This document shows, piece by piece, positions 25,249 to 33,274 of a DNA stretch of 64,000 nt. Every line of letters begins with the position of its first letter. Position 1 is the stretch's first letter. The stretch is from positions 334,001 to 398,000 of the forward strand of contig NZ_JAAGWY010000002.1 in assembly GCF_010686705.1 (NCBI RefSeq), written 5' to 3'. The notes beneath the pieces were generated by a model, which saw only the letters and a list, made by a program, of their open reading frames with translations, was not told the DNA's origin and did no database searches. The position numbers and the translations under genes are program-made. The stretch comes from Leifsonia tongyongensis (lineage in GTDB: Bacteria > Actinomycetota > Actinomycetes > Actinomycetales > Microbacteriaceae).

Positions 25249-25875
25249 ATGACATCTGTTGATCCTCTGGATGCCGAACCAAGCTACTTCGACCTTGATG
25301 CGCGGGACCTGACACGATCCGCCATCAACGGCATCCGCGCGGCGTTCGCGGTTAGCGGCATCGTCGCGCTCATTTTCGGAATCGTGTTGCTGTTCTGGCC
25401 CGACCGCACCCTGTCCGTTCTCGCGATCTTCCTCGGAATCTACTTCCTGATCGCCGGAATCGTACGGCTCGCGCTCGGTATCTTCAGCCGCGGCATCAGC
25501 GGCGGCCACCGCACGCTCGACATCCTGTTCGGACTGCTGCTGGTCGTCGCAGGAATCATCGCGATCAAGAACTCGCAGACCGCCGCTGCGGCGCTGCTGA
25601 TCCTGATCGTGGCCATCATCGGCATCGGCTGGATCATCGAGGGTGTGATCGCGCTGGCGGAATCGGGACGCGCGGCCTCACGAGGCTGGGCGATCACCTT
25701 CGGCATCGTGAGCATCATCGCCGGGATCATCGTGCTGGTCATCCCCGGATGGTCGGCGTTCTGGCTGGTGCTCATCGTCGCGATCGCGCTGATCGTCCTC
25801 GGTATCATCGGCATCGTCCGCGCCTTCACCTTCGGGCGTCAGGCTCTCAAGGACCTGTCGGCGCAGCCCAAATAG
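25249..25875 (+). CDS. HdeD-family (DUF308) membrane protein
   Basis: The 208-residue protein has a short acidic N-terminus and about six closely spaced hydrophobic helices (for example VSGIVALIFGIVLLFW, LAIFLGIYFLIAGIVRLALG, LFGLLLVVAGIIAI, IIAGIIVLVIPGW). A helix-helix pattern repeats twice, as in HdeD of E. coli, an acid-resistance-linked membrane protein of unknown mechanism. An AGAAAGG ribosome site precedes the ATG. It is the first complete gene after the dif-like site and is followed by a strong hairpin. Confidence 0.82.
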   Translation: MTSVDPLDAEPSYFDLDARDLTRSAINGIRAAFAVSGIVALIFGIVLLFWPDRTLSVLAIFLGIYFLIAGIVRLALGIFSRGISGGHRTLDILFGLLLVVAGIIAIKNSQTAAAALLILIVAIIGIGWIIEGVIALAESGRAASRGWAITFGIVSIIAGIIVLVIPGWSAFWLVLIVAIALIVLGIIGIVRAFTFGRQALKDLSAQPK

Positions 25876-25891
25876 TTCTCCCATCAATGCG

Positions 25892-25920
25892 AAGGCCCCG
25901 GTCGAGCTGACCGGGGCCTT
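25892..25920. terminator. Hairpin between convergent genes
   Basis: AAGGCCCCGGTC, five loop bases, then the exact complement GACCGGGGCCTT: a perfect 12-bp stem. It is not followed by a T-run, so it may end transcription weakly from both sides, between the DUF308 gene and the S9 peptidase gene. Confidence 0.7.
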
Positions 25921-25949
25921 CGTCGTCGAGGTCGCGACCGTGGGGACGG

Positions 25950-27950
25950 TCAGCGCGCGTTCGCCTGACTCGGCAGGTAGCGCGCCCACCAGTCGAGGAT
26001 CGCGTCGAAGCGCTCACGGCGGTGGCGTGGCCGACCGCTTCGGCTGAGCTCGTGGTCCTCGCCGGGGAACACCAGGAGCTCGGCAGCTACTCCCCTGCGC
26101 TTGAGGGCCGCGTAGTACCGTTCGGCCTGGCCGAGCGGGCACCGCAGGTCGCTCGCCGAGTGGAGCACGAGCGTCGGCGTCTCAACGGCGTCCACATGCG
26201 CCTGCGGGCTCTGGGCGCGCATCCGGCCCTGTTCGGTACCGGTGTACTCGTCGCTGAAGAAGCTGCCGATGTCACTCGTACCGATGAACGCCTCGGGGTC
26301 GAGGTAGCCGCGTTCGACGATGGCGGCGGCGAAGCGATGGTCGTGCGACGTCGTCCACGCCGTCAGGTATCCGCCGTACGAGCCGCCCATGATGCCGAGA
26401 CGGTCCCGGTCGAAGGACGGGTTGTCGGCGATCGCGCCGTCGAGGAAGTCGAGCACGTCGGTGAGATCGACAGTACCCATCTGCTGCCGGATGACCCGCC
26501 CGTGCTCTTGGCCGTACCCGGCCGAACCCCGCGGGTTGCACATGACGACCGCGTAGCCGGCATTCGCGTACACCTGCGCCTCGTCGAAGATGCGCACCGA
26601 ATACTGTGCGAAGGGACCGCCATGGATGTTGAGCAGCACCGGATGAGGTCCGTCGCCCGGGGGCGCGACCACCCACCCGTGGATGTCGTACCCGTCGCGC
26701 GCCGGGACGACCAGTTCGCGCGCCGGCAGCACACCGCTGGCACGCAGTCGCGCCGAGAAGTCGGTGAGCTTTCGCAGGCTACCGTCGTCGACGACGGCGA
26801 CATCGCCGTTGGTGGTCGCATCCGCGAAACTCACGACGAGCGTGTCGCCGGCCGCTGCCGCGCCGGTGATCTCGCGTGTCCGGTCCGTCACTTCGCGCAG
26901 CTCGCCCGCCTGGCTGACGACGAGGAGCCGGAGCGCGCCGCGGCTGCGGTCGCGCACCAGCACGGCGTCGTCGTGGTACGCGACGATGTCCGATTCGCTG
27001 AGATCGATGGTCTCCGGGTCGGTCAGGAGTCTCGGCGCTCCCCCATCCGGGTCGATGACGTACAGGGCGGCGTTGCGAGCGACGAAGTCGCGTCCGCCGG
27101 GGCCGACATCCTGAGCCGTGAAGTACAGGGCGCCGTTCAGTCCATATGCCGCGTCGAGCATGGACCAGTCGCCGTACTCCCCCGTCAGGTTCGTCGGTTC
27201 GGCTCCCCTGCCGTCGAGACGGAGCGCGTACACGTCCGACCGCAGGTCATCGTCACTGCTCTTGTGGCGGGCCGAAACGAACGTCACCGTTCGGCCGTCC
27301 GGCGAGAAGTCGATGGATGAGTCGTCCCACTCCCCCGTGGTCAGCTGTTTCGGTTCGGCGACCGTCGGGACGACCGCTGCGGCGCCTTCGGCGGTCGCTG
27401 CCGACTGGACGACCGGCTCGCCCCAGACATCCGGGACCGCGACGATGAAGACATGCGCCCGCCGGTCCGTGATGTAACCGAGGCCGTTCGACTGATATTT
27501 CAGTGTGGTGATGTGTCGCGGCGGTTCCGCATTCGCCTCGATGCCTTCGACCGATCCGTACCGCCCCGCCTCCGGCACGCGGCTGACGAACGCGAGTTGA
27601 CGACCGTCAGGCGACCAGGCGAACTCGCTGACGCCGAGCTTGCGATCGGTGACCGGCATGGGCTCGCCGCCGGCGGCATCCACGACGTAGAGCTGCGAAG
27701 GGCCTTTGACCGGCGCTCGCAGGAAGGCGATGAGCCGGCCGTCGGGCGAGAACTTCGGCGCGGTGTCACGGAACCCGCGGGTGAACCGCCTCGGGGCGGC
27801 GTGCCCGGTGAGCTGCACCGCCCAGAGTTGGCCGACATAGGCATCTGCGCCGAGATCGGGCCGCGTCACCGAGACGACGGCGCGGCCGCCGTTCGGATGG
27901 ATCGTCGGAGCCGAGACCCCGGTCAGGAGGTCGAGGTCAGTTGCTTTCAT
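25950..27950 (-). CDS. S9-family prolyl oligopeptidase-like peptidase
   Basis: The 666-residue protein has an N-terminal beta-propeller (repeated FSPDGR/FSPDGRTVTFVS and WSPDGRQLAFVS elements, about residues 10-410) and a C-terminal alpha/beta-hydrolase. The nucleophile is in IMGGSYGGYLTAW (about Ser523), with an aspartate in HSASDLRCPLGQ and a histidine in FPGEDHEL. There is no signal peptide, so it should act on short peptides in the cytoplasm; dipeptidyl- or acylaminoacyl-peptidase activity is possible. ATG 27950 overlaps the end of the upstream SDR gene by 14 bases, pointing to coupled translation. Confidence 0.88.
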   Translation of the reverse strand: MKATDLDLLTGVSAPTIHPNGGRAVVSVTRPDLGADAYVGQLWAVQLTGHAAPRRFTRGFRDTAPKFSPDGRLIAFLRAPVKGPSQLYVVDAAGGEPMPVTDRKLGVSEFAWSPDGRQLAFVSRVPEAGRYGSVEGIEANAEPPRHITTLKYQSNGLGYITDRRAHVFIVAVPDVWGEPVVQSAATAEGAAAVVPTVAEPKQLTTGEWDDSSIDFSPDGRTVTFVSARHKSSDDDLRSDVYALRLDGRGAEPTNLTGEYGDWSMLDAAYGLNGALYFTAQDVGPGGRDFVARNAALYVIDPDGGAPRLLTDPETIDLSESDIVAYHDDAVLVRDRSRGALRLLVVSQAGELREVTDRTREITGAAAAGDTLVVSFADATTNGDVAVVDDGSLRKLTDFSARLRASGVLPARELVVPARDGYDIHGWVVAPPGDGPHPVLLNIHGGPFAQYSVRIFDEAQVYANAGYAVVMCNPRGSAGYGQEHGRVIRQQMGTVDLTDVLDFLDGAIADNPSFDRDRLGIMGGSYGGYLTAWTTSHDHRFAAAIVERGYLDPEAFIGTSDIGSFFSDEYTGTEQGRMRAQSPQAHVDAVETPTLVLHSASDLRCPLGQAERYYAALKRRGVAAELLVFPGEDHELSRSGRPRHRRERFDAILDWWARYLPSQANAR

Positions 27951-28716
27951 CGTCCACCGGCACGAAGTCGGACGTGTCGCCCACGTAGCGGGTGTGCGAC
28001 TCGGGTACAGGGTCGACGGCCGCCGAGGCCACTTCGGCGGCGAACTCGCTGACGTTGTAGAGCTTGCCCGCGGCGTCCTTGCGGGCGCTGATGGCACCGG
28101 GGTTGGCGCGTTCGAGCAGCGTAGCCGTGATGGTGCCTTCGATCATGTCGCCGGAGACGACGACGAATTCGATGCCCTTCTCCGTGAGCGACGGGATGAG
28201 GGCACGCAGCGCATCCTCACCGGCCCGCTTGCTCAGCGCCACCGGTTCGTACTCGGGCATCGTCGGCGTCGTGCGGATGAAGTGCGCCTGGTGGCTGGTG
28301 ACGAAGACGATGCGCGAGCCGGGGGCGAGCAGCGGCAGAGCGGACGTCAGGACGTCGACCTGCGCATCGCGGTTCAGCTGCATGGCATAGTCCGCAGCCA
28401 TGCCCGACTCCATGCCGCCCGAAGCGTTCAGCACAAGGATGTCGAGCCCGCCGAATTCGTCCTCCACCGTGTCGAACATGGCGGCGACGGAAGCCGGATC
28501 GGTCAGGTCGGCGCCCACGGTGATCGCGGTTCCGCCGGCTTCGCGGATGGAGTCGGCGAGCTTGACGGCGCGCGCCTCCTTGTTGCGGAAATTGATGACG
28601 ACCCGAGCGCCGGCCTCGGCGAAGTAGCGCACGGTGTCGGCTCCGATCCCGCGTGACGAACCCGTCACCAGGACGCGTCTGCCTTCGAGGGAACCGGGGG
28701 CGAGCGGGTTGGACAC
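27937..28716 (-). CDS. Short-chain dehydrogenase-like protein lacking the usual YxxxK
   Basis: The 259-residue protein has the SDR cofactor motif TGSSRGIGADTV (residues 18-29) and an Asn-Ala-Ser-Gly version of NNAG (LVLNASGG). At the catalytic position, where YxxxK is normal, it reads PVALSKRAGE: the lysine is kept but the tyrosine position is valine; a nearby tyrosine (EYEPVALSK) is too far away for the usual geometry. It may be a non-classical SDR or an inactive binding protein. The gene overlaps the S9 peptidase by 14 bases. Confidence 0.75.
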   Translation of the reverse strand: MSNPLAPGSLEGRRVLVTGSSRGIGADTVRYFAEAGARVVINFRNKEARAVKLADSIREAGGTAITVGADLTDPASVAAMFDTVEDEFGGLDILVLNASGGMESGMAADYAMQLNRDAQVDVLTSALPLLAPGSRIVFVTSHQAHFIRTTPTMPEYEPVALSKRAGEDALRALIPSLTEKGIEFVVVSGDMIEGTITATLLERANPGAISARKDAAGKLYNVSEFAAEVASAAVDPVPESHTRYVGDTSDFVPVDDESN

Positions 28717-28844
28717 GGAGCACTCCTAGGGATCGTCTTTCAACCCGCAGAGAGCGGGATTTCCTCCCTGAGACTACCAAGTGCGTTCCGCCTCCACCGC
28801 CTTCGGAACTGATAGCGTCAGATCAACTGAAGAAGGGAGCGGAG

Positions 28845-29300
28845 ATGGACGAATTCGCCTGGATCGTCTGGCTCGTTCTCATACTGATTTTCGTCATCAT
28901 CGAGATGCTGACAGTCGATCTCGTCTTCCTGATGCTGGCGATCGGGAGCGTCGGAGGCCTGATCAGCGGGCTCTTCGGTGCGCCGTGGTGGCTCCAGCTG
29001 ATCATCGGCGCCGTGCTCTCGGTCCTGCTCTTGTTCACGATCAGGCCACCGCTGCTGAAAGTGCTCCGGCGCGGCGGCGACCCCGCCAAGACGCTGGTGG
29101 ATGCACTGATCGGCATGTCCGGGACCGTCGTCTCAACCGTTACCCCGGTCGGAGGCCAGGTCAAGCTCGCTGTCGGCGAGACCTGGACCGCACGCACGGC
29201 CCCCGGCACACCCGACATCGTCCCTGGCCAGCACGTCACCGTTGTGTCCATCGAGGGGGCGACCGCCGTGGTCGCGCCCGCTGAAAGGAGCGTCCATTGA
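28845..29300 (+). CDS. NfeD-family membrane protein
   Basis: The 151-residue protein has an N-terminal membrane helix (WIVWLVLILIFVIIEMLTVD), two more in the next 60 residues, and a C-terminal OB-fold soluble domain (MSGTVVSTVTPVGGQVKL, then VPGQHVTVVSIEG). NfeD proteins pair with stomatin-like proteins in membrane quality control or microdomain organisation, and the next gene encodes such a partner. The ATG follows AGGGAGCGGAG. The stop codon overlaps the next start by 4 bases. Confidence 0.88.
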   Translation: MDEFAWIVWLVLILIFVIIEMLTVDLVFLMLAIGSVGGLISGLFGAPWWLQLIIGAVLSVLLLFTIRPPLLKVLRRGGDPAKTLVDALIGMSGTVVSTVTPVGGQVKLAVGETWTARTAPGTPDIVPGQHVTVVSIEGATAVVAPAERSVH

Positions 29301-30379
29301 ACGCCACGCAACTCGTCATACAGATCGTGGTGTTCGTGATCGTCGCGGTCATCGCGATCTTCGTTCTGGTCGCGTTGTTCCGGTCGATCCGGATCATCCC
29401 CCAGGCGACGGCGGGCGTTGTCGAGCGACTGGGGCGCTATCACAAGACACTCCTTCCGGGGTTGAACATCGTCGTGCCGTTCGTCGACCGCGTGCGTCCA
29501 CTGATCGACATGCGCGAGCAGGTGGTGTCATTCCCGCCGCAGCCCGTGATCACCGAGGACAACCTGGTCGTCTCGATCGACACCGTCGTCTACTTCCAGG
29601 TCACGGATGCGCGGGCGGCGACGTATGAGATCGCCAACTACCTGGGTGCCGTCGAACAGCTCACCACCACGACACTCCGTAACGTCGTCGGCGGTCTCAA
29701 CCTCGAAGAAGCGCTGACGTCGCGCGACGAGATCAACGGGCAGCTCCGCATCGTGCTCGACGAAGCCACCGGCAAGTGGGGCATCCGAGTATCGCGCGTC
29801 GAACTGAAGGCGATCGACCCGCCCCTCTCCATCCAGGACTCGATGGAGAAGCAGATGCGCGCCGAGCGTGATCGCCGCGCGGTGATCCTGACCGCGGAGG
29901 GTGGCAAGCAGTCCGAGATCCTGAACGCCGAGGGCCAGCGGCAGGCCGCCATCCTCAGCGCGGAAGGCTACGCCAAGGCGGCTGTGCTGCGCGCGGAGGG
30001 CGAAGCGAAAGCCATCACCACGGTGTTCAGCGCCATCCACGAAGGGCGACCGGACAATCTGCTGCTCGCCTACCAGTACCTGCAGACGCTGCCGAAGCTG
30101 GCGGAAGGCGCGGCAAACAAGCTGTGGATCATCCCCAGTGAGCTGACGGAGGCACTCCAGGGCATCGGCAAGGCGTTCGGCGGTCCGGATGCGACGGCTC
30201 CGCAGCCGACACCGCCCGCGCCACCGGCCATGTCCTCGGTCGCCGCTCCCCCGCCGGCCTCCCCGCCCGTGCCCGCGACACCGAGCGTTCCGGCCTCCCC
30301 GGCAGCGCCGGAGACCTCAGGGGCGCAGACGTCGGTGTCCGAATCGTCCGCGCCGGCATCGCCCGGGGCGGATGCCTAG
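29297..30379 (+). CDS. SPFH/stomatin-like membrane protein (QmcA type)
   Basis: The 360-residue protein has one N-terminal membrane helix (IQIVVFVIVAVIAIFVLVAL), a band-7/SPFH domain (RIIPQATAGVVERLGRYHK through IRVSRVELKAIDPP) and an Ala/Glu-rich coiled coil with repeated AEG units (AEGGKQSEILNAEGQRQAAI). The last 65 residues are a Pro/Ala/Ser-rich tail. Such proteins form large membrane rings and regulate proteases and membrane domains. The start is a TTG overlapping the nfeD stop. Regulation by coupling to NfeD is likely. Confidence 0.88.
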   Translation: MNATQLVIQIVVFVIVAVIAIFVLVALFRSIRIIPQATAGVVERLGRYHKTLLPGLNIVVPFVDRVRPLIDMREQVVSFPPQPVITEDNLVVSIDTVVYFQVTDARAATYEIANYLGAVEQLTTTTLRNVVGGLNLEEALTSRDEINGQLRIVLDEATGKWGIRVSRVELKAIDPPLSIQDSMEKQMRAERDRRAVILTAEGGKQSEILNAEGQRQAAILSAEGYAKAAVLRAEGEAKAITTVFSAIHEGRPDNLLLAYQYLQTLPKLAEGAANKLWIIPSELTEALQGIGKAFGGPDATAPQPTPPAPPAMSSVAAPPPASPPVPATPSVPASPAAPETSGAQTSVSESSAPASPGADA

Positions 30380-31160
30380 CCCTGCTTCCCCGCATGTCCA
30401 GGGGTACGAGGGCGACTACTTCTCCACCTCGTACCCCCGGATCATCGCACACCGTGGTCTCGCGCTGGACGCCCCCGAGAACACGCTCCTCGCCTTCCTG
30501 AAGGCGCTGAGCGCGGGCGCGACGCACCTCGAGACCGACGTGCACGCGAGCGCCGACGGTGTCGCCGTGATCAGCCATGACTCCGACCTGAACCGCCTCG
30601 TCGGGCGCAAGGTCGGTGTGGGTCAGCTGAGGATGTCGGAACTGCGGCGGATCGACCTGGGCGGCGGCCAGAGCTTCATCTCCCTCGCCGAGGCGCTGGA
30701 TGCGTTTCCGGCTGCGCGCTTCAACATCGACATCAAGGATGCGGCCGCCGCGGCCCCGGCCGCCGACGCGATCCTGGAGGCACGCGCGACCGGCCGCGTG
30801 CTCATCACGTCGTTCGACGAGGGGCGCAGGCGACGGACGGCGGATGCCCTCCCGGGGGTGGCGAGCAGTGCATCCGTCAGCCGCGTGCTCGCAGCCGTCG
30901 TCGGCGGGAAGCTCGCGATCGCGCCGCTCGTCCGTCGGGCACTGCGAGGGCTCGTCGCCGTCCAGGTGCCCGAACGCTCCGGCCCCCTGCGCGTCGTGAC
31001 GCGGCGGACCGTCGAGGCGATCCACGCGGCAGGACGGGAAGTCCACGTGTGGACGGTCAACGATCCGGCCGCCATGACGCGCCTCCTCGACCTCGGCGTC
31101 GACGGCATCGTCACCGATCGCTGCGACGTCATGAAAGCACTCGTCGACGCCCGCATCTGA
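30372..31160 (+). CDS. Glycerophosphodiester phosphodiesterase
   Basis: The 262-residue enzyme has the GDPD motifs: IIAHRGLALDAPENTL (catalytic His-Arg and Glu-Asn), HLETDVHASADGVAVISHD (metal-binding Glu, Asp and catalytic His), FNIDIKD and HVWTVND near the C-terminus. It splits glycerophosphodiesters to glycerol 3-phosphate and an alcohol. No signal peptide is seen, so it is probably cytoplasmic. Its ATG lies 8 bases before the stomatin gene's stop, giving an nfeD-stomatin-GDPD unit that hints at membrane lipid turnover. Confidence 0.9.
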   Translation: MPSPASPHVQGYEGDYFSTSYPRIIAHRGLALDAPENTLLAFLKALSAGATHLETDVHASADGVAVISHDSDLNRLVGRKVGVGQLRMSELRRIDLGGGQSFISLAEALDAFPAARFNIDIKDAAAAAPAADAILEARATGRVLITSFDEGRRRRTADALPGVASSASVSRVLAAVVGGKLAIAPLVRRALRGLVAVQVPERSGPLRVVTRRTVEAIHAAGREVHVWTVNDPAAMTRLLDLGVDGIVTDRCDVMKALVDARI

Positions 31161-31250
31161 GAGCCTGCTGGGAAGAACTCGCAAACGGAAAGAGAAAACC
31201 CAGCTTGACGGTTTATAACTGTGGATGCATCGCGAGAAGGAGACCACACA

Positions 31251-31616
31251 ATGGCAGATCGCAGTTTGCGCGGAATGAGACTTGGCGCCCAGAGCTTACA
31301 GAGCGAAGAAGGCGTCGTTTACTCCCCGCGTTCCCGTTACACCTACCTGTGCGCACAGTGCGGCAAGGAGACCGAGGTCATCTTCTCGGCAGAGGCCGAG
31401 GCACCGGAGACCTGGGAGTGCAAGCACTGCGGCCATGAGGCGACACTGCTCGTCGATGACACGCCTGTCGTCGTCGACCGTTCCGACGCGAAGACCCCCC
31501 GCAGCCACTGGGACATGCTGCTGGAGCGCCGCACCCGTGCCGAGTTGGAGGAACTCCTCGAGGAGCGCCTCGCCTACTTGCGCGCACGTCGCGGCGAGCA
31601 CAAGATCGGCGCCTGA
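31251..31616 (+). CDS. rbpA: RNA polymerase-binding protein RbpA
   Basis: RbpA is an actinobacterial transcription factor that binds RNA polymerase and the principal sigma factor and stabilises the open complex. The 121-residue product has the expected layout: a basic N-terminal tail (MADRSLRGMRLGAQSLQ), a core domain with two Cys-x-x-Cys pairs (C34/C37 and C57/C60, probably zinc), a basic linker, and the sigma-interacting helix (TPRSHWDMLLERRTRAELEE). The ATG follows AGAAGGAG. The upstream region (31180-31235) contains TTGACG and TATAAC elements, but I cannot fix the promoter. Confidence 0.95.
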   Translation: MADRSLRGMRLGAQSLQSEEGVVYSPRSRYTYLCAQCGKETEVIFSAEAEAPETWECKHCGHEATLLVDDTPVVVDRSDAKTPRSHWDMLLERRTRAELEELLEERLAYLRARRGEHKIGA

Positions 31617-31645
31617 GAACACCAAGCGCCGCCGCCTGACCGACG

Positions 31646-31676
31646 AAGCCGCTTCACACCGAGTGTGAGGCGGCTT
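31646..31676 (+). terminator. Terminator of rbpA, overlapping the 3' end of lnt
   Basis: AAGCCGCTTCACAC, loop CGA, GTGTGAGGCGGCTT: a 14-bp stem with one G-T pair, followed by TCTCT on the plus strand. The last codons and stop of the convergent lnt gene lie inside the stem. It probably serves rbpA. Confidence 0.75.
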
Positions 31677-33228
31677 TCTCTGTGCGAGCCACGGTGGAAG
31701 CTGTGCGTGGCGACCGCCCCGACCGGACGGCGAAGAACGCGATCACGAGGGCCGCGAGTCCGAGTCCGGAGACCAGCCACTCGATCCCCCGGCTGAGAAG
31801 GGTCGCCGGCGTCGTCGCCGTGCCGAGCGGAACATCGGCGATCATCGAACCGGCTTGGTACGCGGGAATACTCGCGATCGTGCCCCCCGAGGGACCGATG
31901 ATCTGGCTGCTGCCGACCGTGGAGATGTTCACCAGGGAGCGACCGGCCTCGATCGCGCGGAGCCGGGCGATCGCGAGCTGCTGCATGTTCTCATCCGTTC
32001 GCCCGAAGTCCGCGTTGTTGGTCTGGGCCAGGATGACCTGCGCGCCGCCGTTCATCATGTCGGTGAGGAGCTGGTCGTCGACGATGTCGAAGCAGATCGA
32101 GATCCCGGCCTTCACCCCGTTGACGTCGAACACGTTGTCGCGGGTTCCCGGCGTGTAGTCGCGGCCGATCAGGTCGATCAGGCTCGGCGCGAACATCCGC
32201 CAGAACGACCGGTCGGGGACATATTCGCCGAACGGTACCGGGTGCTTCTTGTCGTAGTAGTCGGTGACACCTTTTCCGGGCTCCCAGAGGAGCGAGGTGT
32301 TGAAGTACTCGCGGTTGCGGTAGGTGATCGTCCCGACGATGAATGGCGCGTTCATCGCGGTCGCGAGATCGTTGATCGTGTTCGCGGAATCCTGGTCGCG
32401 CGTCGGGTCGATGTCGGCCGAGCCTTCGGGCCAGACGACCATGTCGGCCTTCTCGTCGATGATCTTCCGGGTGGCATCCACCTGCGTCTGCATCACATCG
32501 CCGGGGGCCGCGCCGTCGAAGTAGCCCGCCGGCCCGTTGCCCTGCACGGCGGCGATCCTGGTGGTCCCGTGGGTGGTCGCCGGCCACGCCGGGATGACCA
32601 GCACCAGCGCGATCGCGCCGACGGCGATCGAGACCCGCCACGCGCGCCGGACCTCGAGCTCGAACGCGCACTCCAGCGCGAGGGCCACGAGCCACACGAT
32701 CACGAAGGTGAGGCCCGACATCCCGAACCAGGCGACGAGGGGTGCGAACGGACTCTGCGACTGCGACTCGGCGACACGCCCCCACGAGAATCCGCCGTAC
32801 GGCCAGTTGCCCGCCACGTACTCGCGGAGCGTCCACAGGCCGGCTACGACGACGGGGAGCAGGCCGAGCCGGCCGAGTCTCGTCGGCCAGGCGACCGGAA
32901 CCCAGCGGTAGGCGAGCGTGATCAGCAGACTGCCGAGAGCGAAGAACAGCGCTTCGAGCACCGACAGTGCGATCCAGGGCACGGGGCCGAGGTAGAGGGC
33001 CGTCCACTGCACATGGAAGAGGTAGAACGAGAGTCCGGCGACGAAGCCGACGAGCAGCGAACTGCGGGTGCTCCTCCCCCGCAGGCTCCACAGGATCAAC
33101 GCGACGCCGACGAACGCCAGCGGCCACCAGTCGCGGTCGGGGAACCCGGCATCCAGGATGGGCCCCGCCCCGGCGGCGACGATCAGCGCCAGCCAGAGGG
33201 GCAGCGGCGGGCGCACAGCAGGACTCAC
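31654..33228 (-). CDS. lnt: Apolipoprotein N-acyltransferase
   Basis: Lnt transfers a third acyl chain to the N-terminal cysteine of lipoproteins. The 524-residue protein has several N-terminal membrane helices, a nitrilase-type domain and a final membrane helix. The catalytic triad is visible: Glu in VVWPEGSADID, Lys in YYDKKHPVPFGEYVPD and Cys in GISICFDIVDD. The GTG at 33228 (VSPAVRPPLPLW) gives a sensible N-terminus but has a weak ribosome site. It follows helY at 46 bases. Its clients here include the several lipoproteins of this window. Confidence 0.92.
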   Translation of the reverse strand: MSPAVRPPLPLWLALIVAAGAGPILDAGFPDRDWWPLAFVGVALILWSLRGRSTRSSLLVGFVAGLSFYLFHVQWTALYLGPVPWIALSVLEALFFALGSLLITLAYRWVPVAWPTRLGRLGLLPVVVAGLWTLREYVAGNWPYGGFSWGRVAESQSQSPFAPLVAWFGMSGLTFVIVWLVALALECAFELEVRRAWRVSIAVGAIALVLVIPAWPATTHGTTRIAAVQGNGPAGYFDGAAPGDVMQTQVDATRKIIDEKADMVVWPEGSADIDPTRDQDSANTINDLATAMNAPFIVGTITYRNREYFNTSLLWEPGKGVTDYYDKKHPVPFGEYVPDRSFWRMFAPSLIDLIGRDYTPGTRDNVFDVNGVKAGISICFDIVDDQLLTDMMNGGAQVILAQTNNADFGRTDENMQQLAIARLRAIEAGRSLVNISTVGSSQIIGPSGGTIASIPAYQAGSMIADVPLGTATTPATLLSRGIEWLVSGLGLAALVIAFFAVRSGRSPRTASTVARTEKAASHSV

Positions 33229-33274
33229 GTCGTGAGAGCTTAGGGCATCCGTGTGGGTGCGCGCCGACAGCCAG

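Noticed and set aside
31170-31235. A SigR-type promoter for rbpA (GGAA with GTT spacing)
   Set aside because: GGAAA and GTT are separated by 19 bases and other promoter elements are also possible, so I could not support one over another.
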